From assembly GCF_013408555.1 (NCBI RefSeq), contig NZ_JACBZN010000001.1, positions 2,108,001-2,172,000 on the forward strand: a DNA stretch of 64,000 nt. Direction: 5' to 3'. Below, piece by piece: positions 8,718 through 20,091 of this stretch. The notes below the pieces were generated by a model. That model saw nothing but the letters and a program-made list of their open reading frames with translations, did not search any database and was not told the DNA's origin. This DNA comes from Aeromicrobium tamlense. Its GTDB lineage: Bacteria > Actinomycetota > Actinomycetes > Propionibacteriales > Nocardioidaceae. Both the position numbers and the translations under genes were made by a program. Numbering within the stretch: the first letter of the stretch is position 1; each line of letters opens with the position of its first letter.

Positions 8718-9761
8718 ATGAGTTCCGTCCCCTTCCTCGACGTGGCCAACACCGTGCGCTGGGTCCGCTCGCGCGGCGCCGAGGCCGTCATCGCCGGCAT
8801 GACCGACGCCGTCGAGGCCGACTTCCGCCGCTGGCCGTCGTTCGACAAGACCCCGCGCGTGGCCGCGCACTCGTCCGAGGGCGTCATCGAGCTGATGCCC
8901 ACGAGCGACGGCGTCGCGTACGGCTTCAAGTACGTCAACGGGCACCCCTCGAACCCCTCGTACGGCCTCCAGACCGTCACCGCGTTCGGCGTCCTGGCCG
9001 AGGTCTCCTCCGGCTACCCGACGTTCGTGGCCGAGATGACCGTCCTGACGGCGCTGCGCACCGCCGCCACCTCGGCGATGGCGGCCCGCCACCTCGCCCG
9101 TCCGGACTCTCGCGTCATGGCGATGATCGGCACCGGCTCCCAGGCCGAGTTCCAGGCGCTCGGCATGCGTGCGGCGCTGGGCATCACGTCACTGCGCGTC
9201 TGGGACGTCGACCCCGCCGCGATGGAGAAGTTCGTCCGCAACGCCGAGCCGCTCGGCTTCGAGGTCCACGTCGCGTCCAGCGCGGCCGACGCCGTGCGCG
9301 GCGCCGACGTCATCACGACCTGCACCGCCGACAAGCAGCGCGCCCTCGTCCTCACCGACGACATGGTGGCGCCCGGCGTGCACGTCAACGCGATCGGCGG
9401 CGACTGCCCCGGCAAGACCGAGCTCGACCCGGCGATCCTGCACCGCGCGGACGTCTTCGTGGAGTTCGAGCCGCAGACCCGCATCGAGGGCGAGATCCAG
9501 GCCGTCGCGGCCGACCATCCCGTCACCGAGCTCTGGCAGGTCGTCACCGGGCAGGCGACGGGTCGCCGCGACGCCGACGCCGTCACGGTCTTCGACTCGG
9601 TGGGCTTCGCGGTGGAGGACTTCGCGGCGCTGCGGTACGCGCACGAGTCCGTCGCCGGCACCGACCTCGTGGGGTGGCTCGACCTCATCGCCGACCCCGC
9701 CGACCCGAAGGACCTGTTCGGCCTCGTCGCCGGCGCGGACGTCCTCTCGGCCGCCCACTGA
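8718..9761 (+). CDS. Ornithine cyclodeaminase / mu-crystallin family protein
   Basis: A 347-residue protein of the ornithine cyclodeaminase/mu-crystallin family, at the usual length. The Rossmann fingerprint appears as MIGTGSQAEFQALGM (about residues 135-149). The N-terminal dimer and substrate part contains the conserved KYVNGHPSNP block and MTVLTALRTAATSAM. True members convert ornithine to proline and ammonia with bound NAD; relatives act as imine or ketimine reductases or alanine dehydrogenases, so the substrate is not fixed. No RBS is seen and the message is probably leaderless. A terminator-like hairpin follows at 9779. Confidence 0.88.
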   Translation: MSSVPFLDVANTVRWVRSRGAEAVIAGMTDAVEADFRRWPSFDKTPRVAAHSSEGVIELMPTSDGVAYGFKYVNGHPSNPSYGLQTVTAFGVLAEVSSGYPTFVAEMTVLTALRTAATSAMAARHLARPDSRVMAMIGTGSQAEFQALGMRAALGITSLRVWDVDPAAMEKFVRNAEPLGFEVHVASSAADAVRGADVITTCTADKQRALVLTDDMVAPGVHVNAIGGDCPGKTELDPAILHRADVFVEFEPQTRIEGEIQAVAADHPVTELWQVVTGQATGRRDADAVTVFDSVGFAVEDFAALRYAHESVAGTDLVGWLDLIADPADPKDLFGLVAGADVLSAAH

Positions 9762-9778
9762 TCCACCGATCGCGAAGA

Positions 9779-9806
9779 AGTCCGGCGTCGCTCTTGACGC
9801 CGGACT
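9779..9806 (+). terminator. Hairpin terminator after the ornithine cyclodeaminase-type gene
   Basis: Perfect 11-bp arms AGTCCGGCGTC and GACGCCGGACT enclose a 6-nt loop, 18 bp after the stop. The -35 box of the next gene (TTGACG, 9794-9799) lies inside the hairpin. Confidence 0.7.
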
Positions 9807-9837
9807 CTCCTCGGCATAACGTGCAACCAAATGGTTG
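9794..9837 (+). promoter_or_regulatory. ArsR-gene promoter with operator palindrome over the start codon
   Basis: TTGACG at 9794-9799 is 17 bp from TAACGT at 9817-9822. The palindrome CAACCA-AA-TGGTTG (9824-9837) spans the transcription start and the ATG at 9831. Binding there would block a leaderless transcript, as expected for an autorepressed ArsR gene. Confidence 0.5.
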
Positions 9838-10187
9838 TAGATACTCAGAACGAGCTGACCGACGCCGAGGTCGACCGCATCTTCCACGCCCTCGCCGACT
9901 CCACTCGACGCGACATCGTCCGCCGCACCCTCGTGGGCGAGGCGTCGGTGTCCCGTCTGGCCGACTCGTACGACATGTCGTTCGCCGCCGTGCAGAAGCA
10001 CGTGGCCGTGCTGGAAGGGGCCGGACTGGTGACCAAGCACCGACAGGGCCGCGAACGACTGGTCCGGGGCAATCCGCACACGATTGCCCGGGCCCAACAG
10101 CTGCTCGACGAGTTCGAGCTCATCTGGCGCTCGCGCGTGGAGCGCCTCGACGCCCTCCTGGCCGAGGACGAACCCGATCCCTCCTGA
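9831..10187 (+). CDS. ArsR-family transcriptional regulator
   Basis: A 118-residue winged-helix protein. It shows the ArsR start block RIFHALADSTRRDIVRRTL, a recognition helix region SRLADSYDMSFAAVQKHVAVLE and a wing GLVTKHRQGRERLV. There are no metal-binding cysteines, so it belongs to the metal-free subgroup that is often paired with SRPBCC/AHSA1 proteins, and an AHSA1-type gene follows 11 bp downstream. The palindrome overlapping its start codon suggests autorepression. Confidence 0.9.
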   Translation: MVVDTQNELTDAEVDRIFHALADSTRRDIVRRTLVGEASVSRLADSYDMSFAAVQKHVAVLEGAGLVTKHRQGRERLVRGNPHTIARAQQLLDEFELIWRSRVERLDALLAEDEPDPS

Positions 10188-10198
10188 AAGGCACGACC

Positions 10199-11176
10199 AT
10201 GCCCATCACCTCCGTGTCCAAGGACACCGACGACCTCACGATGACCGTCGTCGCCGACTTCCCCGTGCCGGTGCGCCGGCTGTGGGACGCCTACGCCGAC
10301 CCCCGCCAGCTCGAGCGCTTCTGGGGGCCCGTCGAGTGGCCCGCGACGTTCAGCCGGCACGACATGACGCCGGGCGGAGAGTCGCACTACGTCATGACCG
10401 GCCCGGACGGCGACCAGAGCGCCGGCTATTGGAAGTTCCGCTCGGTCGACGAGGGGAAGGGCTTCGAGGTCGAGGACGGCTTCTGCACCGACCCGGGCGT
10501 GCCGAACCCCGACATGCCGTCCATGCGGATGACCTTCGCGTTCGAGGAGACCGGCGAGGGCTCCCGCGTCACGACCACGACGTGGTTCGCCTCCCTGAAG
10601 GACCTCGAGGAGCTCATCGCCCAGGGCATGGAGGAGGGCATGACCTCCGCCATGAGCCAGATGGACGCCGTCGTGGCCGACCTGAGCTCGTTCGCCGCCT
10701 CCGTGGGCACCGAGAGCCAGCTGCTCGACGACACCCACGTGCGGATCACCCGCATCATCCGCGGCACGGTCGAGCAGGTGTGGCGCGCCCACACCGAGCC
10801 CGAGCTGCTGCGGCGCTGGCAGCTCGGGCCCGAGGGCTGGACGATGCCGGTGTGCGAGGTCGCCACGAACGTCGGCGACACCTACCGCTACGAGTGGGAG
10901 CAGGAGGGCGGCGAGAACCGCTTCGGCTTCACCGGCGAGCTGCTCGAGGTGAGCCCGCCCGTCCGTTCGGTCACCACCGAGCGGATGATCGGCATGGAGG
11001 GCGAGGGCACGATCAACGAGCTGACCCTCACCCCCGTCGAGGAGGGCACGCTCATGTCGCTCTACGTCACCTACCCGAGCCGTGAGCTGCGTGACCAGAT
11101 CCTGGCGACGGGCATGACCGACGGCATGGAGACCAGCTACGCCCGGCTCGAGCGCGAGGTGCTCGCCCCGGCGTGA
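10199..11176 (+). CDS. Double SRPBCC (AHSA1-like) domain protein
   Basis: A 325-residue cytoplasmic protein made of two SRPBCC/AHSA1 domains in tandem, about residues 1-155 and 175-320. Each begins with the usual pattern: FPVPVRRLWDAYADPRQLERFW in the first, GTVEQVWRAHTEPELLRRW in the second. These domains form a hydrophobic pocket; most paired ArsR/AHSA1 systems have no known ligand. An AAAGGC ribosome-binding site lies before the ATG. It is co-transcribed with the ArsR gene, which probably represses both. The function is inferred from fold only. Confidence 0.85.
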   Translation: MPITSVSKDTDDLTMTVVADFPVPVRRLWDAYADPRQLERFWGPVEWPATFSRHDMTPGGESHYVMTGPDGDQSAGYWKFRSVDEGKGFEVEDGFCTDPGVPNPDMPSMRMTFAFEETGEGSRVTTTTWFASLKDLEELIAQGMEEGMTSAMSQMDAVVADLSSFAASVGTESQLLDDTHVRITRIIRGTVEQVWRAHTEPELLRRWQLGPEGWTMPVCEVATNVGDTYRYEWEQEGGENRFGFTGELLEVSPPVRSVTTERMIGMEGEGTINELTLTPVEEGTLMSLYVTYPSRELRDQILATGMTDGMETSYARLEREVLAPA

Positions 11177-11186
11177 GCCATCGCCT

Positions 11187-11222
11187 CATCGCAGCCGCAG
11201 GCTCACCACCGCGGCTGCGATG
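11187..11222 (+). terminator. Terminator hairpin after the SRPBCC gene
   Basis: Perfect 12-bp arms CATCGCAGCCGC and GCGGCTGCGATG lie 11 bp after the stop with a 12-nt loop. The remaining ~140 bp up to soxR contain no convincing gene. Confidence 0.75.
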
Positions 11223-11341
11223 AAGCGGTCACGCCCCTCGGGGCGGATGCGGCCCTCGACGAGGCGTGCGGGAACGGACAGGGACGGGCGGACCCGGCGG
11301 CGCCGGGTGGGCTTCGACTGGAGCATGGTCCTGATCGAACA

Positions 11342-11361
11342 ACCTCAACTAAGGTTCAGGT
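11342..11361 (+). promoter_or_regulatory. SoxR-box-like palindrome upstream of soxR
   Basis: A 20-bp imperfect palindrome with arms ACCTCAACTA and AGGTTCAGGT ends three bases before the soxR ATG. It keeps the CCTCAA half of the E. coli SoxR box. TAAGGT inside it could be the -10 box of a leaderless transcript. Confidence 0.6.
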
Positions 11362-11363
11362 CA

Positions 11364-11801
11364 ATGACTGTCCTCCTGACCCCGTCCCAGGTCGCCGAGC
11401 GAGCCGGCGTCGCGGTGTCCGCCCTGCACTTCTACGAGCGCGAGGGGCTCATCACGTCCACGCGGACGGCGGGCAACCAGCGCCGCTACACACGCGACGT
11501 GCTGCGGCGCATCGCGTTCATCCGCACGTCGCAGCGCGTCGGGATCTCCCTGGCCGAGATCCGCGAGGCGCTCGCGTCCCTGCCGACCGACCACGCCCCG
11601 TCCAAGGCCGACTGGTCGCGGCTCTCGCGGCGCTGGCGCCGTTCGCTGGACGAGCGGATCGCCCGGCTCGAGCGGCTGCGCGACGACCTCGACGGCTGCA
11701 TCGGCTGCGGCTGCCTGTCGCTCAGGACGTGCCGGCTGCGAAACCCCGACGACGCCCTCGCCTCCGACGGCGCCGGCCCTCGACTCCTCGACCCCGACTG
11801 A
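11364..11801 (+). CDS. soxR: SoxR, redox-sensing MerR-family regulator
   Basis: A 145-residue MerR-family protein. The DNA-binding domain starts TPSQVAERAGVAVSALHFYEREGL and continues to about residue 75; a dimerisation helix follows. Four cysteines at 112, 115, 117 and 123 give the exact CX2CXCX5C spacing that binds the [2Fe-2S] sensor in SoxR. Oxidation by redox-active compounds turns on target genes. In actinobacteria SoxR usually answers to redox-cycling metabolites rather than driving a soxS gene. The palindrome just upstream suggests autoregulation. It converges on icmF with a 14-bp gap. Confidence 0.93.
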   Translation: MTVLLTPSQVAERAGVAVSALHFYEREGLITSTRTAGNQRRYTRDVLRRIAFIRTSQRVGISLAEIREALASLPTDHAPSKADWSRLSRRWRRSLDERIARLERLRDDLDGCIGCGCLSLRTCRLRNPDDALASDGAGPRLLDPD

Positions 11802-11815
11802 CGCTCAGCCGGGGC

Positions 11816-14800
11816 TCAGACGTTGCGGCGGTACTGGCCGCCGACCTCGAAGAAGGCCTCGGTGACCTGCTGGAGCGAGCAGACCCGCGCGGCGTCCATC
11901 AGGACGGCGAAGACGTTCTCGTGGCTGGCGGCGGCCTCCTTGAGCCGTTCAAGGGCGGCCTCGGCCTCGCCGCGGTGCGCCTGCTGGAACGCGCGCAGGC
12001 GGCGCAGCTGCGACTCCTTCTCGCCCTCGGACGCCCGCGCGAGCGCGAGCTTCTGCGGCACCTCGTCGCCGTGCGGGTTCTTGAACGTGTTGACACCGAC
12101 GATCGGCAGCGAGCCGTCGTGCTTGCGGTGCTCGTAGAGCATCGACTCGTCCTGGATGCGCCCGCGCTGGTAGCCGGTCTCCATCGCGCCGAGCACGCCG
12201 CCACGCTCGCTGATGGCCTCGAACTCGCGCAGCACGGCCTCCTCGACGAGCTCGGTGAGCTCCTCGATGACGAAGGACCCCTGCAGCGGGTTCTCGTTGG
12301 CGGCCAGCCCCCACTCGCGGTTGATGATGAGCTGGATCGCGAGCGCCCGGCGCACCGACTCCTCCGACGGCGTCGTGACGGCCTCGTCGAAGGCGTTGGT
12401 GTGCAGGCTGTTGGCGTTGTCGTAGATCGCGATGAGCGCCTGCAGCGTGGTGCGGATGTCGTTGAAGTCCATCTCCTGCGCGTGCAGGGACCGGCCCGAT
12501 GTCTGCACGTGGTACTTCAGCTTCTGGCTGCGCTCCCCCGCGCCGTACTTCTCCTTCATCGCGATCGCCCAGATCCGGCGGGCGACCCGGCCGAGGACCG
12601 AGTACTCGGGGTCCATGCCGTTGCTGAAGAAGAAGGACAGGTTGGGGGCGAAGTCGTCGATCGCCATGCCGCGGGCGAGGTAGGACTCCACGTACGTGAA
12701 CCCGTTCGCGAGCGTGAACGCCAGCTGGCTGATGGGGTTCGCCCCGGCCTCGGCGATGTGATAGCCCGAGATCGACACGGAGTAGAAGTTCCGGACGCCG
12801 TGCTCGATGAACCACTCCTGGATGTCGGCCATCATGCGCAGGCTGAACTCGGTGGAGAACAGGCACGTGTTCTGGCCCTGGTCCTCCTTGAGGATGTCGG
12901 CCTGCACCGTGCCGCGCACCTGCCGCAGCGCCTCGGCGGCGTCGACGCCCTTCTCGGCGGCCTGGTCGATCACGGCGTTGAGGAAGAACGCCAGCACCGT
13001 GGGCGCCGGGCCGTTGATCGTCATCGACACCGAGGTCGACGGATCGAGAAGGTCGAAGCCGTCGTACAGGACCTTCATGTCGTCCAGGGTCGCGACGGAG
13101 ACGCCCGACGTGCCGACCTTGCCGTAGATGTCGGGGCGCAGGTCGGGGTCTCGGCCGTAGAGGGTCACCGAGTCGAAGGCCGTGGACAGCCGCGTGGCGG
13201 GCTGGCCCTCGCTGAGCAGCTTGAAGCGGCGGTTCGTGCGGAACGGGTCGCCCTCGCCGGCGAACATGCGGGCGGGGTCCTCGTTGTCGCGCTTGAAGGT
13301 GAACACGCCCGCCGTGAACGGGAAGAAGCCGGGCAGGTTCTCACGCCGCCAGAAGCGGACGAGGTCGCCGTGCGAGCGGTACCGCGGCAGGCTCACCCGG
13401 CGCAACCGGTTGCCCGAGAGCGTCTCGCGCACGAGCGAGAACCGCAGCTCACGGTCACGCACCCTCACGACCTGCTCGTCGCCGGAGTACGCCTCCACGA
13501 CGGCAGGCCAGGCGTCGAGGGACTCGCGCACCGGGGCCGGGAGCTCGTCCTGGGCGCGGCGCGCGGCCTCGGCCAGACCCGGTTCGTCGGGCAGCTCGGC
13601 CGCCGCCGCGGCGAGGTGCTGCGCCCGGTCGGCCGCGTCGGCCCAGCGCTCGGTCTCGTCGTGGAAGTCGCGCACGGTCTCGGCGATCTCCGCCAGGTAC
13701 CGCACCCGCTGGGGCGGCACGAGGTGGTGCTCGTCGCTGGAGTGCCGCACCGACACCTCCGGCAGGACGCCCGGCTCGATGCCCAGCACCGACCGCAGCT
13801 CCTGGTAGAGCGCCGTCACGCCGTCGTCGTTGAAGTGCGCCGCCGACGTGCCGAACACCGGCATGTCCGACGGCTGCTGCCCGAACGCCTCGCGGTTGCG
13901 CACCAGCTGGCGACCCACGTCGCGCAGCGCGTCCTTCGCGCCGCGGCGCTCGAACTTGTTGATCGCCACCACGTCGGCGAAGTCGAGCATGTCGATCTTC
14001 TCCAGCTGACTGGCGGCGCCGAACTCCGGCGTCATGACGTACAGCGAGGCGTCGACGTACGGCAGGATGCCGGCGTCGCCCTGGCCGATGCCGGGCGTCT
14101 CGACGATCACCAGGTCGTTGCCCGCCGCCTTCAGCACGGCGATGACGTCGGTGAGGTGGTCGGGCACCTCGTGGCTGCCGCGCGTCGCGAGCGACCGGAA
14201 CGACACCGGCCCGCCGATCGCGTTCATCCGGATGCGGTCGCCCAGCAGCGCGCCGCCGCCCTTGCGTCGCGTGGGGTCGATGGCCACGACCGCCACCCGC
14301 AGCTTGTCGCCGTGGTCGAGACGCAGCCGGCGCACCAGCTCGTCGGTCAGCGAGCTCTTGCCCGACCCGCCGGTGCCGGTGATGCCGAGGACGCGCGCGG
14401 TCGAGCGGCCGGCGCCGGTCGTGATCGCCGCGGTGAGGTCGGGACCGAGGCGCCCGGACTCGGCGGCTGTCAGGGCCCGCGCGACCGAGGCGCGGTCACC
14501 CGCCAGCACGGCGTCCGCCGCGGGCAGTCCCGCCTCGACGAGGTCGACGTCGCAGGCCTCGACGAGGGTGTTGATCATCGCCGCCAGGCCGAGCCGCTGG
14601 CCGTCCTGCGGGCTGAAGATCGTCACGCCGGCGCTGCGCAGGCGGGCGATCTCGTCCGGCACGATGACGCCGCCGCCCCCGCCGAAGACCCGCACGTGGC
14701 GGGCGCCGCGCTCGGCCAGCAGCTGCACGAGGTACTCGAAGTACTCCACGTGACCGCCCTGGTAGGAGCTCACGGCGACGCCCTGGACGTCCTCCTCCAC

Positions 14801-14962
14801 GGCGGCGTCCACGATCTCGGCGACCGAGCGGTTGTGACCGAGGTGGATCACCTCGGCGCCCTGCGACTGCAGGATCCGTCGCATGATGTTGATGCTCGCG
14901 TCGTGCCCGTCGAACAGGCTCGAGGCGGTGACGAAACGCACTGGATTCACGGGGACGTGCAT
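11816..14962 (-). CDS. icmF: IcmF, fused isobutyryl-CoA mutase with its G-protein chaperone
   Basis: A 1048-residue fusion. The B12-binding domain (about 1-135) has the base-off histidine in DGHDASIN (His20). The MeaI-like GTPase chaperone follows, with P-loop GITGTGGSGKSS at 193-204. The C-terminal acyl-CoA mutase barrel occupies about 520-1048. IcmF interconverts isobutyryl-CoA and n-butyryl-CoA (some forms prefer isovaleryl/pivalyl-CoA), and the GTPase domain loads and protects the cofactor. A GAGG site precedes the ATG. The promoter carries two 14-bp palindromes (14980-15014), so tight acyl-CoA-responsive repression is likely. Confidence 0.93.
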   Translation of the reverse strand: MHVPVNPVRFVTASSLFDGHDASINIMRRILQSQGAEVIHLGHNRSVAEIVDAAVEEDVQGVAVSSYQGGHVEYFEYLVQLLAERGARHVRVFGGGGGVIVPDEIARLRSAGVTIFSPQDGQRLGLAAMINTLVEACDVDLVEAGLPAADAVLAGDRASVARALTAAESGRLGPDLTAAITTGAGRSTARVLGITGTGGSGKSSLTDELVRRLRLDHGDKLRVAVVAIDPTRRKGGGALLGDRIRMNAIGGPVSFRSLATRGSHEVPDHLTDVIAVLKAAGNDLVIVETPGIGQGDAGILPYVDASLYVMTPEFGAASQLEKIDMLDFADVVAINKFERRGAKDALRDVGRQLVRNREAFGQQPSDMPVFGTSAAHFNDDGVTALYQELRSVLGIEPGVLPEVSVRHSSDEHHLVPPQRVRYLAEIAETVRDFHDETERWADAADRAQHLAAAAAELPDEPGLAEAARRAQDELPAPVRESLDAWPAVVEAYSGDEQVVRVRDRELRFSLVRETLSGNRLRRVSLPRYRSHGDLVRFWRRENLPGFFPFTAGVFTFKRDNEDPARMFAGEGDPFRTNRRFKLLSEGQPATRLSTAFDSVTLYGRDPDLRPDIYGKVGTSGVSVATLDDMKVLYDGFDLLDPSTSVSMTINGPAPTVLAFFLNAVIDQAAEKGVDAAEALRQVRGTVQADILKEDQGQNTCLFSTEFSLRMMADIQEWFIEHGVRNFYSVSISGYHIAEAGANPISQLAFTLANGFTYVESYLARGMAIDDFAPNLSFFFSNGMDPEYSVLGRVARRIWAIAMKEKYGAGERSQKLKYHVQTSGRSLHAQEMDFNDIRTTLQALIAIYDNANSLHTNAFDEAVTTPSEESVRRALAIQLIINREWGLAANENPLQGSFVIEELTELVEEAVLREFEAISERGGVLGAMETGYQRGRIQDESMLYEHRKHDGSLPIVGVNTFKNPHGDEVPQKLALARASEGEKESQLRRLRAFQQAHRGEAEAALERLKEAAASHENVFAVLMDAARVCSLQQVTEAFFEVGGQYRRNV

Positions 14963-14979
14963 GGCGACCTCATCAATTA

Positions 14980-15014
14980 CTAGGATGTCCTAGCAATATA
15001 CTCGGACGTCCGAG
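14980..15014 (-). promoter_or_regulatory. Tandem 14-bp palindromic operators in the icmF promoter
   Basis: CTAGGATGTCCTAG (14980-14993) and CTCGGACGTCCGAG (15001-15014) have centres 21 bp apart, two helical turns. Between them the minus strand reads TATATT, a good -10, so the two sites flank it. The proximal palindrome starts 18 bp from the icmF ATG. The layout is typical of a repressor binding cooperatively on one DNA face. Confidence 0.7.
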
Positions 15015-15067
15015 CATTGACCATGGGTCAGCGCCGCGCGATGCGGTGAATGGTGAAGGAGAGGACG

Positions 15068-15112
15068 AGGTCAGTGCCCCCGCGATCGGGGGGTGAGCGG
15101 GGGCACCGACCT
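15068..15112. terminator. GC-rich hairpin between a TetR gene and icmF (module copy 2)
   Basis: The arms AGGTCAGTGCCCCCGC and GCGGGGGCACCGACCT pair across 45 bp. It is closely similar to the hairpin at 7658-7701, which sits in the same place after the other TetR paralogue. Confidence 0.6.
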
Positions 15113-15162
15113 GTCGGACGGGGTTCGGTCGGGGGAGACGAACCACACCGTCATGGGCAAAA

Positions 15163-15177
15163 GTACACCGCGGGTAC
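15163..15177. promoter_or_regulatory. GTAC-N7-GTAC box, possible operator (copy 2)
   Basis: A 15-bp imperfect palindrome reading GTACACCGCGGGTAC, preceded by AAAA, 45 bp after the tetR stop. It matches the box at 7789-7803 in length, ends and flank. Confidence 0.45.
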
Positions 15178-15221
15178 AACTGTCCCGCCACCACCACGAG
15201 CGTGTCGGGACGTGGCCTGCG

Positions 15222-15893
15222 TCACGGTCGGTGCATGACGGCCGTGACGATCTCCCGGATCGGCGGGGCGACGGCGGCGAGGTCGAGGTCCTCGTCGTGT
15301 CGCTGGCTGCGCACCCGCCGCGCGACGAGCTCGTCGAACGCGCCGATCAGGGCGCGGAGGACGTCGTGCTCGGGCAGCCGGATCGTGGGGTCGTCGGCCG
15401 ACGACACCTTCGCCAGCTCGTGCAGGATCTGCACGTGCCGTTCGAGCATCTCCTCGCGCTGGCGTGCCAGCCGCTCCCCCGCCGCGAGGATCTCGACGAA
15501 GAAGCAGACGGTGAACGACCGCGCGGTCTCCAGCACGTGGAGGTAGCTGGCGAGCACCGTGGCGATGCGCTCGTCGAACTCGAGGTCGGGCCGGGTGAGC
15601 GCCGGCTCCCACACCCGCGTGAGGGCCAGGTCGCTGGCGTGCCAGTGCGCGGCGGCGAAGGCCTCCTCCTTGTCGGCGAAGGCGTCGTAGAACGAGGAGC
15701 GCGAGACGTGGGCCCGCTTCGTGATCGCGGCGACGGTGGCGGCGGCGTAGCCCGACTCGGCGACCTCGTCGAGCGCGGCCTGCATGATGCGGCCCCGGCG
15801 GGAGGCCTCCACGTCGGACTTCGACAGGGCCGATCGGCCGCGGGGCAGGTCGAGGCGATCGGGCAGCAGGCTGAGCAGACCGTCGTCCTCCAT
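15222..15893 (-). CDS. TetR/AcrR-family regulator (paralogue of the one at 7.9 kb)
   Basis: A 223-residue TetR regulator. The N-terminus shares the pattern LSLLP.RL.LPRGR with the regulator at 7877-8545, and the helix-turn-helix (AATVAAITKRAHVSRSSFYD, then AFADKEEAFAAAH) is nearly the same. The C-terminal halves also align. TATCCT lies 6 nt before the ATG, suggesting a leaderless start. It is 259 bp upstream of icmF in the same direction and could control it, through either the GTAC box or the twin palindromes. The ligand is unknown; an acyl-CoA is a reasonable guess. Confidence 0.88.
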   Translation of the reverse strand: MEDDGLLSLLPDRLDLPRGRSALSKSDVEASRRGRIMQAALDEVAESGYAAATVAAITKRAHVSRSSFYDAFADKEEAFAAAHWHASDLALTRVWEPALTRPDLEFDERIATVLASYLHVLETARSFTVCFFVEILAAGERLARQREEMLERHVQILHELAKVSSADDPTIRLPEHDVLRALIGAFDELVARRVRSQRHDEDLDLAAVAPPIREIVTAVMHRP

Positions 15894-15950
15894 TCCCGCA
15901 GGATAGGTGGGCGCGGACGGCCTGTCCGGCGCTTCGGCAGACGCCTGCGA

Positions 15951-18835
<2,885 letters not shown>

Positions 18836-18839
<4 letters not shown>

Positions 18840-19993
18840 CGCGCCGCCTCGGTGCCGGCGACGTGGCCGACGAGGTCGTCGAGGATCGCGGCCTCGGCCT
18901 CGGTGGGACCCTCTCCCCCACGCACGAACGACAGGAACTCGGCCATGACCTGCTGGTCGGTGAGCGTGGCGAGCCGACGGGGATCCGTGGGCGCCACGGA
19001 GTCGTCGACCCGGCTGGGGCGGAACTCCAGCAGGGCGCAGTGCGGGAAGCGACGCTGCAGCCGGCGCATGGGGTCGTCGGGACGCGCGTCGTCGGTGAGG
19101 ATGGCGCGGACCCACGACGACTCGTGCGCCGCGTGCGCGGCGTCGGTGAGCAGCTCGTCGAGGGTGCCGGTGAGGGTGGCGAGCGGCCGCGGGACCGGCA
19201 GGTCGAGCCAGTCCACGGCGCCGAGGCCGGCGGCGTCGAGGGTGACGAGCCACGCGCCGCGCGGCTTGTCCTGCTCGGAGAACGACAGGTGCAGCGGCGC
19301 GCCGCTGTAGCGGACGTGGGGCGCGAGCGTGTGGCGACCGTGGATGTGGCCGAGCGCCGCGTAGGTGACGCCGTCGAACGTGGGCACGGGCACGCGGTCG
19401 AGGCCGCCGGCGGTGATGCCGCGCTCGGACTCGCACGACTCGCCCTCGGCGCCGGAGACGAAGGTGTGCGCCAGCACGACCGAGCGACCGCCGCGCTCGG
19501 CGAGGTCGGCCCGGATGTTGTCGAGCGCGAACCCGATCGCGTCGGCCTGGTGCGCGAGGCGCTGGTCGGGCCACACGTGGCGGATCAGCGCGGGCTCGAG
19601 GTAGGCGATGCCGTAGAAGTGCACGGACCCGTGCTCGTCCTCGAGCGTGACGGGGGTGGCGTGGTCCTCGGGCCGGGTGACGACGTGGACGCCGGACTCG
19701 CGCGCGAAGGCGGCCTTGGCGCCCAGTCGCGCCGGCGAGTCGTGGTTGCCCGACGTGACGACCACCGCGGCGCCCGTGCGACGCAGGGCGATCAGCACGC
19801 GGTCGAGCTCCTCGACCGCGGCGGCCGACGGGGTGGACGAGTCGAAGACGTCGCCCGCCACGACCACGACGTCGACCGCATGGTCGCGCACGGCCTCCAC
19901 GAGCGCGTCGAGCACCGAGGCGAGGGCCTCGGCGGTCGAGTGCTGGTGGAACGTCCGGCCGATGTGCCAGTCGGACGTGTGGAGGATCTTCAC
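18836..19993 (-). CDS. sbcD: SbcD, Mre11-like nuclease subunit
   Basis: A 385-residue calcineurin-like phosphoesterase. The metal-binding motifs appear in order: SDWHIG (about 7-12), GDVFDSS (about 49), GNHDSPARL (about 80) and GHIHGRH (about 205). It is the nuclease of the SbcCD complex. I chose the GTG at 19993 because it gives the family's usual VKILHTSDWH start and because TAGCGT lies 7 nt upstream, as in other leaderless genes here. It is divergent from the phosphatase gene across 98 bp. Confidence 0.94.
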
Positions 19994-20091
19994 GTCTTCG
20001 ACGCTAGCCAGCGGCTCGGACAATTCGGTGCACCGCACCGGGCGGGTCGCCGCGGCGTCGGCCACATCCGCCTCCCGCTAGGGTTCAGGCC

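Noticed and set aside
11220-11363. N-terminal extension of soxR to an upstream ATG
   Set aside because: The added residues are Arg-rich with no homology, and the SoxR family starts at the ATG at 11364 next to the palindrome.
11816-14983. Long plus-strand frame antisense to icmF
   Set aside because: The minus strand encodes a complete IcmF with all active-site motifs; the antisense frame has no recognisable feature.
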